Position numbers and translations under genes: made by a program | The notes under the pieces: generated by a model | What the model saw: only the letters and a program-made list of their open reading frames with translations | The model's database searches: none | What the model was told of the DNA's origin: nothing | Part shown: positions 8,088-17,241 of the stretch, piece by piece | Numbering within the stretch: the first letter of the stretch is position 1 | Layout of the letters: each line of letters starts with the position of its first letter | Source: Funneliformis mosseae | Taxonomy: Eukaryota > Glomeromycota > Glomeromycetes > Glomerales > Glomeraceae | Assembly: GCA_910592005.1 (NCBI GenBank) | Contig: CAJVPP010001912.1 | Location: forward strand, 1 to 17,241 | Reading direction: 5' to 3' | Length of the DNA: 17,241 bases

Positions 8088-11000
8088 TCATTCATGGTGA
8101 AACGAGCCAAAGGTGACTGGTCTGACTTTAATATTGACATCATCATCTGATGCTGCACTCGTATAATATTTTGAATGAGTTTTACTACGACGATGATGTT
8201 TTTTTCTAGAGGTAACGATATGCGAAAGACGGTTATGACCGTGATTACTATTGATACTTCCGTTTTGCCAATAAAAATTGTCTCCGATAGTCGTTGAATA
8301 TAAATCTTTTTCCAGAATTTCATTATAACAATCTAACCTGCTTAATTCTAAAGATGTTGCTCTTATTCTTTTTCCCAATTCCGTTGCCACCTGAATCATC
8401 CTATCCCTCGTTATTGCTTTATATGGAATCATTATTATCAAATTATTTCTAAATCGAATATCAGTTTCAAATTGTGACCTCAACATTTTGATTTTTCCTT
8501 CAAGTTCTTCAATCTTTGCCTAGGAATACAAAAATAAACAAAATTAATTTTTGTTTTTAATAAAAAAAAGAAGAGAATGAGCCTAACAATGTGATATATA
8601 TTTGTACATACTTTCAAAACTTCGGCCCTGCTGTGAGCATCATTAATTTTACTATCATCATTACAACTTTGTTGATAATTAAAAAATGATTGTAAGAACG
8701 TATGCCTTTTTGGTGGTCCACTCTCAGTGCTTAAACTTTTATTATGATTTAAACTGCTACTCCTTGTATGTCTCATTTTCAATCCCACAGTTTTAAAGGT
8801 GGCCGCGTAATTTATCTTTGTAATCCAATCATTCATTTCGACTTCGTTTTCAGCTTGGAAAAGATACTGATTGCCTTTTGGACATACTAGACGGAATACA
8901 TGTTTATATTTTGTATAGCTTTTATCATGTAAAGCAACCGAATCTGAAGTCATCAGGATCATATCCGGTTTTAATGTAGGTAATATTGTTGACTTCTTTA
9001 AAAAGAACGTTAAATATAGTATTAGCATTATATTTTTTTTTTAAAAAAAAAAAGAAAAAGTTAAAAATAGATCTTCTCAATACCGATGGATCTTTCAAAT
9101 CGGAAATTTTAGAATTGAACCAATCATCATCCTTAAACATCATTATCTGACTTCCACTTAAAATCATCCCATATTGACTCCAACTTCTTATAACTCCAGA
9201 TTTCTTTCCTTCTAATAAATCAACTTTACGACTTAATTTTCCAGCTTTGGTAATTTTAAGAAGAAATGACCCTTCATCATCACCCAAAGGGTGTATTGAA
9301 GACGATATTTGATTGAATGTTTCACTATTCCGTTGGGTCCTCACTCCCGTGATCCGAATAGTATGAGCCGTTGTAAATGCGCGATGAATACCAACTGTGT
9401 CAAATTCAGGAAGTGTTCCTTTATATGAAAAAGGATTTTCCGACGGAACAATATGTTCAATCGATGGGGTGTAGTCGGTTCGAATTTTCTAAATTAAAAA
9501 AGTTTTTTTTTTTTTTGAGTTCCCGGACGAAAAACATGAAAAATATTAATAATAATAAAGAAATTTTACATGTTTGATGACAAAGTAAGGATCATTCTTG
9601 AAGCACGAAGAACGATCCAGTAATCCAAATATTATTGAATGACGGGATTTATGAGAGGAAGAAAGCATGGTCTGTCCATTAACATCTACGTCGTCATCAG
9701 CATAAATAAATCGCGTGAACGTGATATTATCATAAAGGATCTAAAATTCAATTTCTTCCGTGAGTTCTTTAGGATTTAATTAAAAATCAAGGGAATAATA
9801 ATACATGTATTCTTTACCTCCAATATCTCTGGAGGAATTCCATCGATCTTTGTATTCTTTACAAATTCTTCCTTTGTCATCTTTCGCTTTACGCTCTTGT
9901 TAAATGCATCAGTATGAAGCATTAACATTGAGAACGCAAGAACATATGCGGTATCTAAAATAATAAAATTTTTTTTTTTGGTTAAATAATAGTGATAATA
10001 ATAGTAATGATCATAATTGAGTATTTATCTTTTAATACATACCCGAAGAGGGAAATAAATCTGGATTACATTCATGATATCGCTTTGCAAAAGCTTCCAT
10101 TACGCGATCAATTTGCTGTGTTTCTTTCGGCAGGTGACAATCCATAAGGAATTTCCTATTAAAATTAAATTAAAGAAAACAAGAAAATTAACTTCGGTTA
10201 AAATAATAAAATACGAAAGGAGAAATCAATAACGAAAAATTAACCTTAAAGCGATATCAACCGGATCTCTGGTGAAATCAAAAGTTTCCATGTAAGTTCG
10301 TAACACAGTTTCATGAAATACATCTTTACTTTTAGTGAGCAACGTTGCCAATTCTGATTTAGATAGAGTATCACGTAATTTATCAAGGTATTGTTGTGGC
10401 GTTTCTTTATAAGAATTATTTAGGAAAACGGTGTCTCTTCTGGAATCAGGCAAATGAACCATTGAGCTTGCAGAAGGTATCGTGTTTTTTTTATATTTCA
10501 GATCATCAGTTTGCTCTTTAAATAAAAGAGTGTGAACATTTGGGGCAGAACCAGAACGTATATGACGCCTTTGTGATTTAACACCATCGTTTAAATACAC
10601 GGGATTCGAATTTTCGGATGAAATTTCATTATCGGGAGGAATAGAAATTGAGGGAGTTATTATTTCTGTTTCATCTTTACTCGTATCACATGAGGATTCA
10701 TAAGAAACTATTGTAATACTTGGAATCTCTGAATCATTGCTATCATTGATTGAAGGATTCATATCTGGAGGGTTTTGTTGCTTTGATGTGGATTCACCAG
10801 AGTTTGATATTGTGGTAGTCGTAACAGTTGTTACGGTCGTCGTAGTCGTTGTAGTCGTTATTGTTGTGGAATTTGGGTCATCAATGAGAGAATCTGAATA
10901 TGGAGGAGGAGGCGGTAATTCTTTATCAAGATATGCTAGTATAGTATCATTACTTGAATTACGACGTATCAAGCTATTGTTTGATCCCTTTTTTGTAGGA

Positions 11001-11092
11001 GGATTGGTAGACTTTGAACGAGATAACTGTTTAACATTCTTTTTAATATCAAGATAGACGACTTCCTGTGGCTGACTGTTCAAAATGTTCAT
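8088..11092 (-). CDS. Sec7-PH Arf guanine nucleotide exchange factor, Syt1-like (complete, 7 exons)
   Basis: This protein exchanges GDP for GTP on Arf GTPases at Golgi/endosomal or plasma membranes. Exons (minus) are 11092-10245, 10155-10043, 9954-9818, 9740-9570, 9488-9084, 8995-8612 and 8519-8088, giving about 829 aa. Residues 1-225 are disordered and Ser/Thr/Pro-rich, with a poly-Thr tract and PPPPPYSDS (a PPxY WW-binding motif). The Sec7 domain spans about 228-400: [19 protein letters not shown], the glutamic finger in [11 protein letters not shown] (Glu294), then [12 protein letters not shown] (328-339). A PH domain follows at about 496-623, ending in the usual Trp (EMNDWITKI). The C-terminal helical segment (about 687-740, [19 protein letters not shown]) and a basic His/Arg/Lys tail resemble the end of yeast Syt1. 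The variant LPKETQ instead of LPGE(A/T)Q also fits Syt1. The start was chosen as MNILNSQPQ because the in-frame codons upstream are poly-T derived; ttttaatag just before it may be a 5' UTR intron end. Confidence 0.93.
10815..10870 (-). repeat. Coding poly-threonine repeat in the ArfGEF N-terminus
   Basis: ACN-rich codons on the minus strand encode about 20 residues that are nearly all Thr with a few Val/Ile, within the disordered N-terminal part of the ArfGEF. On the opposite strand the same DNA reads as poly-Val, which is a shadow. Such trinucleotide-like coding repeats expand and contract readily, so this is a likely length polymorphism. The proline-rich PPPPPY motif lies about 15 residues N-terminal to it. 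Confidence 0.75.
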
Positions 11093-11415
11093 TCTATTAA
11101 AATAAATCGGTAAAAAAAAAAAAAAAAATTCCCACCACAAGAATTTTTACAGTATATCACTTTTTTTAAATGAAAATTTATTGAATGAACACAAAAATTT
11201 TTTCTGACAATAGACAAAATATTTATATATAGGCAAGGGGGAAAGGAAAAAAAAAATTTCAGGAGAATTCGAGGTGCCTCTTAATGGAAACTATTTTTAT
11301 CATGATACATACAACATGCCTATATATATATTTTTTTCATCAGGTTATGCTGTATTGGCGTTTTTATACTGATAACGATCCGAATAACAACACTAGATTT
11401 TAAAGGGTTTTGTTT

Positions 11416-11452
<37 letters not shown>

Positions 11453-12162
11453 AATGCAAAGCTAAAATGGAAAACGTTAAGTAAAAGAATTACTAATATT
11501 GGCATGTCGTTTTGCTTCCGTAATTTTCAGTTAAAATCCATCGAATATGGTAATGATTATGCATTGTAACCAACTTGTCTGTGCATACCAAATACAACAA
11601 AGAAACAAATAAGTAACAAATTATGCAAAATCACTTCGTCATTAGTATCGATAAATTTAGATAGATGATCCTTGCTCATTATAAATGCCCCTTTGAATTC
11701 TTTTCGTAAGTTAATTCCGATTTTTTCGTGACACGCTTCAACCTCGAATTCGTACCTTCCGTTGTCACATATATCATAAGATACACGTCACATTCATCAT
11801 GTGAAACATCATCATGTTATGCAATAAATTAAGTTTAATAACTATAATCTTTAGCCGAAAAATTTATTAAATTGCGATATCATAAATACTACGTCAAAGG
11901 CCTTCGAAATTTCTTATTTTAACAAAAAGTTGGAGAATATTACGTAAAGTTCTTGAATGATCGACAAATCATGTATTTTTCCGCAGAAATACTAAAATAA
12001 ATAAAAACCATTTTTATAGCGTCAATTCTATAATTTTATCAAATTTAGTCTAGATATTAATAGGGTGATTAGATAATGATTTGTAAATTCGTCGCGATTA
12101 AATTTAACGGGGGAATTTTTTTTTATACGAAATGTAGATTTGTAAATACACGCTATTTTTTT
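11093..12162. other. Intergenic region between ArfGEF start and MTD1 stop
   Basis: No gene is supported. The part near 11093-11500 should carry the promoter and 5' UTR of the minus-strand ArfGEF. It includes TA-repeat sequence near 11323-11331 and an uninterrupted T35 tract at 11417-11451. The segment 11500-11830 is of mixed composition, with atcatgtgaaacatcatcatg direct-repeat-like motifs near 11797-11818, but has no useful frame. The rest, up to 12162, is AT-rich and should hold the 3' UTR of MTD1. Confidence 0.55.
11417..11451. repeat. Poly-T tract of 35 bases
   Basis: This is an uninterrupted run of 35 T, the longest homopolymer in the window, about 330 bp upstream of the ArfGEF ATG. On the minus strand it makes a false poly-Lys ORF with a hydrophobic start. 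Such rigid tracts can exclude nucleosomes, so a promoter role is possible. An old poly-A scar is the other simple explanation. Confidence 0.8.
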
Positions 12163-13572
12163 TTAATTTTGAGATTTATAATCAAATAATCTTAATAAAT
12201 TCCTTTCCAACATTGCAATGGTAACCTTACCAATAGCGGGAACGTAAATGCTAGCTTTTTCTCTAACGTTATCTTCGAAATTTTTAAATGCGGAAAAATT
12301 TATAACTATAACCCCTTCACGCAATAAAGTCGTGGGAAGTTTATAAGAAGGCGTTGGGACACCAGTTATTACCACATCTGAAATTGGTACAATTTCTTCG
12401 AGTTTTACATTTGTATCTCGAACCTAATAATAATAATAATAATAAAACCAGTTAGAATCAAAAAAATTATGAATAATTTCCTTTTTAGATGATACCTCAT
12501 GTTTCTTTAGTTTCAAACCGGTTCCACGATGAAATTCTTGAATGTTATTGATATCTACGGAAAATACTTTTCCTCCATCATTTGCTAATAAAGCTGCAAG
12601 AGGACGTCCAACAATTTCACTACGATTAATTATAGTGATTACACGTCCATGTAATCGATTTCCATATGGAAGAACTGGATTATAAACTCCAATGAATTCT
12701 AACACCTGAAAAAAAAACAAAAAACACATCAAGATATCATTGTCATGTGTTTTTTAACATAGTTAATCATTGTGATATCTCACCTTAACTATGGCTAATG
12801 GTGTACAAGGGATGATACATTTCTTCGTTTTTTCCTTGTCAAGAAACCGGACATTATGATACATATTATATATGTATTTATGACATAATCCTTCCACATC
12901 TTTTGAAGCACTGACAACATTTTGAAGATATTGATCCTAAAAAAAGTAAAGAATAAATAAATAGTTTTCATATGTTAAATTTTAAATCTTTAAAGTTCTT
13001 ACCTGACGATCTCCAAATACAGGATAATAGACCATTATACCATGTATATTATCATCTTCATTAGCTTCAACGATTTGATCTTCTAATTCTTCTTTGTTGC
13101 ATTTTCTTAATTCAAATACTACACCAGTTTCTTCACAAGTTTTCGATGTAGATTCAGCATACTTTACAGCAGATGGATCCTGATTGGCAAGAAATCCAAC
13201 AAGCTTGGGTTTAATCCCACGAGTTTTAATTGTGGCTTTTAATTCCTCTCTAAAAGGTTTTAACACCAAACATTGTAGTGAACTTGTATTGTAATTTGTG
13301 CAACGATAATTTGAGAAGAGGTGATGGTATCGTCGAGTTTTGATTATCCACCTAATTATTTTACGTTTTTATAACTAAATGCTATTATAACTATTAATGT
13401 TTCTATTGTTTCTTTCCCCTTTTTTTAAAGAATTTTTGTTCAAAGGATATTACAAACAGGAATGCAAAAATAATATATTATTTTAATTTATTTATTCCTT
13501 TTTTGAAACAGGTTTAAAAAGTTACCTAAAGCTTGCAGAAATTTCTTTTGCTAAGACGATTTTACACGACAT
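12163..13572 (-). CDS. MTD1: NAD-dependent methylenetetrahydrofolate dehydrogenase (complete, 5 exons)
   Basis: This cytosolic one-carbon enzyme oxidises 5,10-methylene-THF to 5,10-methenyl-THF with NAD+, feeding purine synthesis. Exons (minus) are 13572-13526, 13249-13003, 12936-12784, 12705-12496 and 12423-12163; phases close to 305 aa plus TAA, close to yeast Mtd1 (about 320). The catalytic N-domain has LVGFLANQDPSAVKYAEST and DNIHGIMVYYPVFGDRQDQ; DVEGL and IPCTPLAIVK follow. The Rossmann part has NRSEIVGRPLAALLANDGG (176-194) and DVVITGVP. In bifunctional dehydrogenase/cyclohydrolases the Tyr of the N-domain is followed four residues later by a catalytic Lys. Here Tyr46 is followed by Thr50, as in yeast Mtd1, so cyclohydrolase activity is not expected. 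Exon 1 codes only 15 residues and a split Arg, and is followed by a 276-nt intron. The acceptor at 13250 (CCTTTTAG) was chosen because it gives SFREELKATIK; an AG further upstream would add about 11 residues. Confidence 0.95.
12425..12446. repeat. TAA microsatellite in MTD1 intron 4
   Basis: About seven tandem TAA (TTA on the gene strand) units lie directly next to the intron 4 acceptor of MTD1, in the position of the polypyrimidine tract. The array length could vary between strains and might modulate acceptor strength. Confidence 0.8.
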
Positions 13573-13735
13573 CTAAGAGATAAAAAAATCAAAAATGATC
13601 GAAAAAAAAACTCGAGTTAATTTTATCTTGATAATCTTTATTTTCCTTTTTAGTATATAAATCTGTAAATCATTGTAAAAAAATCTAAAGAAATAAACCA
13701 GAGATATCTATCCTCTTAATCAGTTTTTTAAAAAG
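13573..13735. promoter_or_regulatory. Shared divergent upstream region of MTD1 and ELP1
   Basis: Only 163 bp separate the two divergent ATG codons, so promoters and 5' leaders of both genes must lie here or overlap the coding starts. The sequence is AT-rich with homopurine/homopyrimidine runs. A TATA-like gtatataaat at 13653-13662 is about 75 bp before the ELP1 ATG. Its core, tatata, reads the same on both strands. No transcription-factor site is certain. Confidence 0.55.
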
Positions 13736-16700
13736 ATGAAAAATCTAAATTTACTTTCGCAAAAAGTACTTTCAATTTCCTCTCCTTCTAGAATCGGAAA
13801 ATCTTTTTTAATAAATCATGAAGAAGAAGTTATGTATTTTTTAAGATTCTCTGAATCTTTAACTCATATTGAGCTCGTTAAATATAATGATTTAGAGGTA
13901 ATGCGTATAACTCTTTGAAAACCTTTCTTGTTTGAATTTTACTTTTCTTAATCGTTCAATTTTTTTTGTGAAATGAATAGGTGATAGCAATGTGGTCTAA
14001 TGATGAAGGGAATACAGATTTGGACTCATTAATTTGCGGAATGTATTTCTCGGCGTATGATCAAGTCATTTGTATAGCATTTCATAATGGTGATATTGTC
14101 ATCGTTAATTCATCACAGCAGGTAAATATTTTTTTTTAAAAAAAAAAACCAAGAATATCATACTTCTTTTCTTTAAATAAATAAATATTTGTTAGGCAGA
14201 ACTTGTCGGATCGATCGAATCAAAGATTCAAAGCATGGAATGGAGTCCGGATGAAGAATTAGTAATCTTTGTTACAGGTTAGCGATAATAACCTTCTTTG
14301 AAATTTTAACATAAAACCTAAAAATTAACATGAGTTACGTAGGAAATGATACAATATTGGTGATGACGAAAGATTTTGATGTGATAACGGAATTGCCGAT
14401 TAATGTGGATGAGGCTGGAGAAGGTAAGTGATGATTGAGAAGTTTTAAAATCTTATCAAAGTCATAATTATTAACACGGCCACTTTACTTTTAATAAGCT
14501 GTTAGCATAAATGTTGGATGGGGAAAAAAGGAAACACAATTTCATGGATCAGTAGGAAAGTCTGCCGCGCAAAATAAGGTTGAGGTTTCCAGTTTTACTC
14601 TATCTCCAGATGATGATTCAAAACCGCGTATATCGTGGATTGGAGATGGCAGCATGTTTTGCTGTTCAATAATTGATCCTAATAAAGGTGGATAATTTAT
14701 ATAATTTGGAGGAAAAATTTTAGACTATCAATTTGATATTTAATATTTGGTGTTATAATTCAGGACTTCGAGTCATTCGAGTTTATAACCGGGAAGGTAT
14801 ATTACAATATACTAGTGAACCTGTTGATAAACTTGAACACGTATTATCATGGAGGTATGATTTATTCATTCAAAAGAACTCAAAAATTTACAGTAATTTG
14901 TAAAAGTTAATTTTTTATTTATCATTACGCAAATTTTCTTTAAGGCCATCAGGAAATTTGATCGCTTCAAGTCAGAAGTTAGCAAATAAACATGAAATTA
15001 TTTTCTTTGAAAAAAATGGTCTAAGGCATGGAGAATTTTCATTGCGTGAAACATATGCTCATAAAGTAATTATAAATAGATTGTTCAAATTTAAAAAAAA
15101 GAATATATTTTTTCCAAATAATTTATATAAAGTGTAATATTTTAGATTATCGAAATCATGTGGAATTGTGATTCTACAGTTTTAGCTATATGGATGGAAA
15201 GAAATAGATCAAATGATGAACATTCAACGTGTGGTAATTATGATTGAATTTTAGAATTCGGAAAAACTTTCAATTACTTAATAATTTTCCTCGCCAATAA
15301 TTTAGTTCAGTTGTGGAATATGAATAATTATCATTGGTATTTGAAACATGAAATTCAAAGTCAATCTGATGTTAGAATAACTAGTGTTTCTTGGGATCCC
15401 GAAAAAGCGCTCAGACTACATTATACCACAACAAGTAAGGTTAAAGGCCTCAATAAAAGATTCTTATAGAGGATAGTTAGGATGAGCAATAGCTCTTCTT
15501 TGAATTGATTCGTTAAGAATTATTTAAAAAAAAAATTTCTCTTTATCATAGATGAATATCATTGTCTAGATTTTTGTTGGGATGTTTTCGGTGCAAATAC
15601 GATATCTGACAAAAACGCTGCTTCTGTTGCAGTTATCGATGGAAGTATCCTTTATTGGTTTATGTTTATAATTTTGTTAACCGTTAAATTATTGAGATGG
15701 ATTCAGAAAGTTGAAATTATATAATTGTTGAATATCAAACTGAGTAATTATATTTTTAACCGTGATTTAAGTTTTGAATTACAGTATATAGCTTTATTAG
15801 TGGACCAATTATTTGGAACTTAGCAATTTCCAAAATTCCTTGACGCATCAAAATCGCGTGTTCTATTTAATTCATTACATCTGACAAATTACTATAATAT
15901 ACAAACTATTATATTAATTCCTTAACATCACTACATACTAATAGCCTCTGTGAACCTGACACCATTCAGAGTGATGAACGTGCCACCACCAATGTTTGCA
16001 TTCTCTGTACAACTTTCAAATCCTGCATCTTGTGTGACATTTTCATCAAATAATGGAGGCAATGATTTTGCTGTTCTGGAATCTAATCAACAGATTACAT
16101 TATTTGAGTGGAGTGGAGCACTAGAGAGACCCATTAAAGCCCCAACAAGTATAGGTTCTATTCAGTATGTATAAATTATATATTTAACCATTTATGATTA
16201 ACAATTTTAATTATAATTTGCTTTAAATTTCTAAGAATTGAAGATCCAAAAAATGATCGAGGAATAATGAGACAAATCATATGGTTTAATCGATCGGTTA
16301 TATTTTTTTTACATTCTTCCAAGAAGCTCAATCATTATGATAATTTGGTTGCGATTTATTTGACTTATGACGAGAATGGAAAAGCAAAATGTGTATCGTA
16401 TGAAAATTTTAATCTTAAACAAAACGTTCTAAGATTATACTTTAATCCAAATAACAAAGAATTGTGGTTTGAAAGTATTCATGGAAAAATTTTAATAGGT
16501 ATTTTATATTAAGTTTTGCTTGTTTTCATCATGTAATTCCAATTAATTATTTGCTATAAATAACGTAGCTGAAATATATATGGATCGAATCGATAAGTTT
16601 ATCGAAAACATTAATTATAATAAAGAAGAAAAGATCAAAGTACAAAATGATATTTTTATTCAATTTCCTGAAGTATGTCATTGGATTTCTTCAACTCGGA

Positions 16701-17241
16701 TTGGAAGAGAGGAAAGGACTGAGGTAAATATATATTACATTTTCTTTAAATGAAAATCAGTTAACATAGAAACTTTAATTGATAGGATGTGATAATTGGA
16801 TTAAGTGAAAATAACAAGTTATATGGAAATCATATGCTTATATCAGCAGAATGCACATCATTTTTCGTACATAATACTTTACTTTTATTCACTACCTTAA
16901 GTAATGTGATCAAATTTTTACCACTGCAAGTTAATCTATCAGGTAAGAACATACATAATCTTATAAAATAAAATGTTAATTTGAAACTAATAAATATATA
17001 TATTATAGATTGGGAAGTCGCTAATAATCTATACAATGAAGCCGATAGGAAGGTGGAAAGAGGATCGAAGATAATATGTGCTGTCTATTTTGATAACTTT
17101 CTTATATTGCAGGTAATTATTTAAGCAAATAAATATTTTTTTGTTTAGGTCTTATTAATTTTTTAAGTCTTTATCTCTTTAAATATTAGATGCCCAGAGG
17201 AAATTTGGAAACTGTTCATCCACGAGTTTTAGTCTTGGCTT
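13736..17241 (+). CDS. ELP1: Elongator complex scaffold subunit Elp1 (5' part, cut by window end)
   Basis: Elp1 (Iki3) is the dimerising scaffold of Elongator, which makes the cm5-type modification on tRNA wobble uridines. Exons are 13736-13897, 13981-14121, 14196-14277, 14343-14423, 14499-14687, 14764-14854, 14945-15065, 15146-15233, 15306-15434, 15552-15644, 15945-16164, 16236-16498, 16569-16723, 16786-16942, 17009-17112 and 17190 to the edge. All phases close, giving about 709 codons of a roughly 1300-residue family. Hallmarks in order are MKNLNLLSQ at the start, [74 protein letters not shown], and [17 protein letters not shown] at the right edge. The visible part is the tandem WD40-type propeller region, and the last motif marks the passage to the C-terminal helical repeats, which lie outside. 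Introns are 62-117 nt except intron 10 (15645-15944, 300 nt). Confidence 0.95.

Noticed and set aside
9455..9495. tRNA T-arm-like ggttcgaattt
   Set aside because: It lies within ArfGEF exon 5 with no matching acceptor or anticodon arms.
10737..11057. 106-codon + strand ORF with a poly-Val run
   Set aside because: It is the complement of the Thr-rich ArfGEF exon 1, whose Sec7 continuation and splice phases fix the minus strand as coding.
11320..11505. Minus-strand ORF with a hydrophobic, signal-like start then poly-Lys
   Set aside because: The Lys run is only the T35 tract read on the other strand; the rest is low-complexity with no family features.
13263..13310. Earlier acceptor (acaag) for MTD1 exon 2
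   Set aside because: It keeps the frame but adds about 11 residues with no family counterpart. CCTTTTAG at 13250 has a better pyrimidine context and gives a family-like SFREELK join.
15301..15312. Alternative acceptor tttagttcag at ELP1 exon 9
   Set aside because: Using the second AG shifts the frame by five bases and destroys the conserved VQLW...NYHWYLK sequence.
1..17241. A defence island, CRISPR array or biosynthetic cluster
   Set aside because: Only four unrelated conserved eukaryotic genes and one relic are visible. There are no regular spacer-repeat arrays or linked enzyme sets.

Overview
The window reads as nuclear DNA of an AT-rich fungus. Four conserved eukaryotic genes are split by many short introns (mostly 62-120 nt, GT...AG), and the DNA between them is very AT-rich with long poly-A/poly-T tracts. 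The gene types (a Syt1-like ArfGEF and a monofunctional Mtd1-type dehydrogenase) are fungal. Base composition, intron density and homopolymer load suggest an early-diverging filamentous fungus such as an arbuscular mycorrhizal Rhizophagus relative; that assignment is inference.

Layout. 1-1760 is mostly AT-rich non-coding DNA with a GC-richer patch at the left edge that may be the end of a dispersed repeat. 1850-2920 holds a decayed, internally duplicated, unrecognised coding region on the + strand. 2920-4510 is intergenic, with small hairpins and a 55-codon ORF of doubtful reality. 4514-5924 (-) is a complete heterotrimeric G-protein alpha subunit (four exons, 353 aa). 5925-8087 is a long intergenic stretch. 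8088-11092 (-) is a complete Sec7-PH ArfGEF of the Syt1 type (seven exons, about 829 aa). 11093-12162 is intergenic. 12163-13572 (-) is a complete NAD-dependent methylenetetrahydrofolate dehydrogenase (MTD1; five exons, 305 aa). 13736 to the right edge (+) is the 5' part of the Elongator scaffold gene ELP1/IKI3 (sixteen exons seen, about 709 codons, cut by the window end). MTD1 and ELP1 diverge from a 163-bp shared upstream region.

The four genes are housekeeping or signalling genes with no common pathway: plasma-membrane GPCR signalling (G alpha), Arf activation in vesicle traffic (Syt1-like), one-carbon metabolism (Mtd1) and tRNA wobble-uridine modification (Elp1). Exon models were built by hand from splice signals, reading phase and family conservation; all junction phases close.

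I found no CRISPR array, intact transposon, rRNA or tRNA gene, and no convincing new multi-gene system. The most interesting signals are a GC-rich, ATG-initiated segment in G alpha intron 1 that would splice in frame to exon 2 as an alternative first exon, and the duplicated coding relic at 1.9-2.9 kb, whose copies differ by conservative substitutions and share a possible GC-AG intron boundary.
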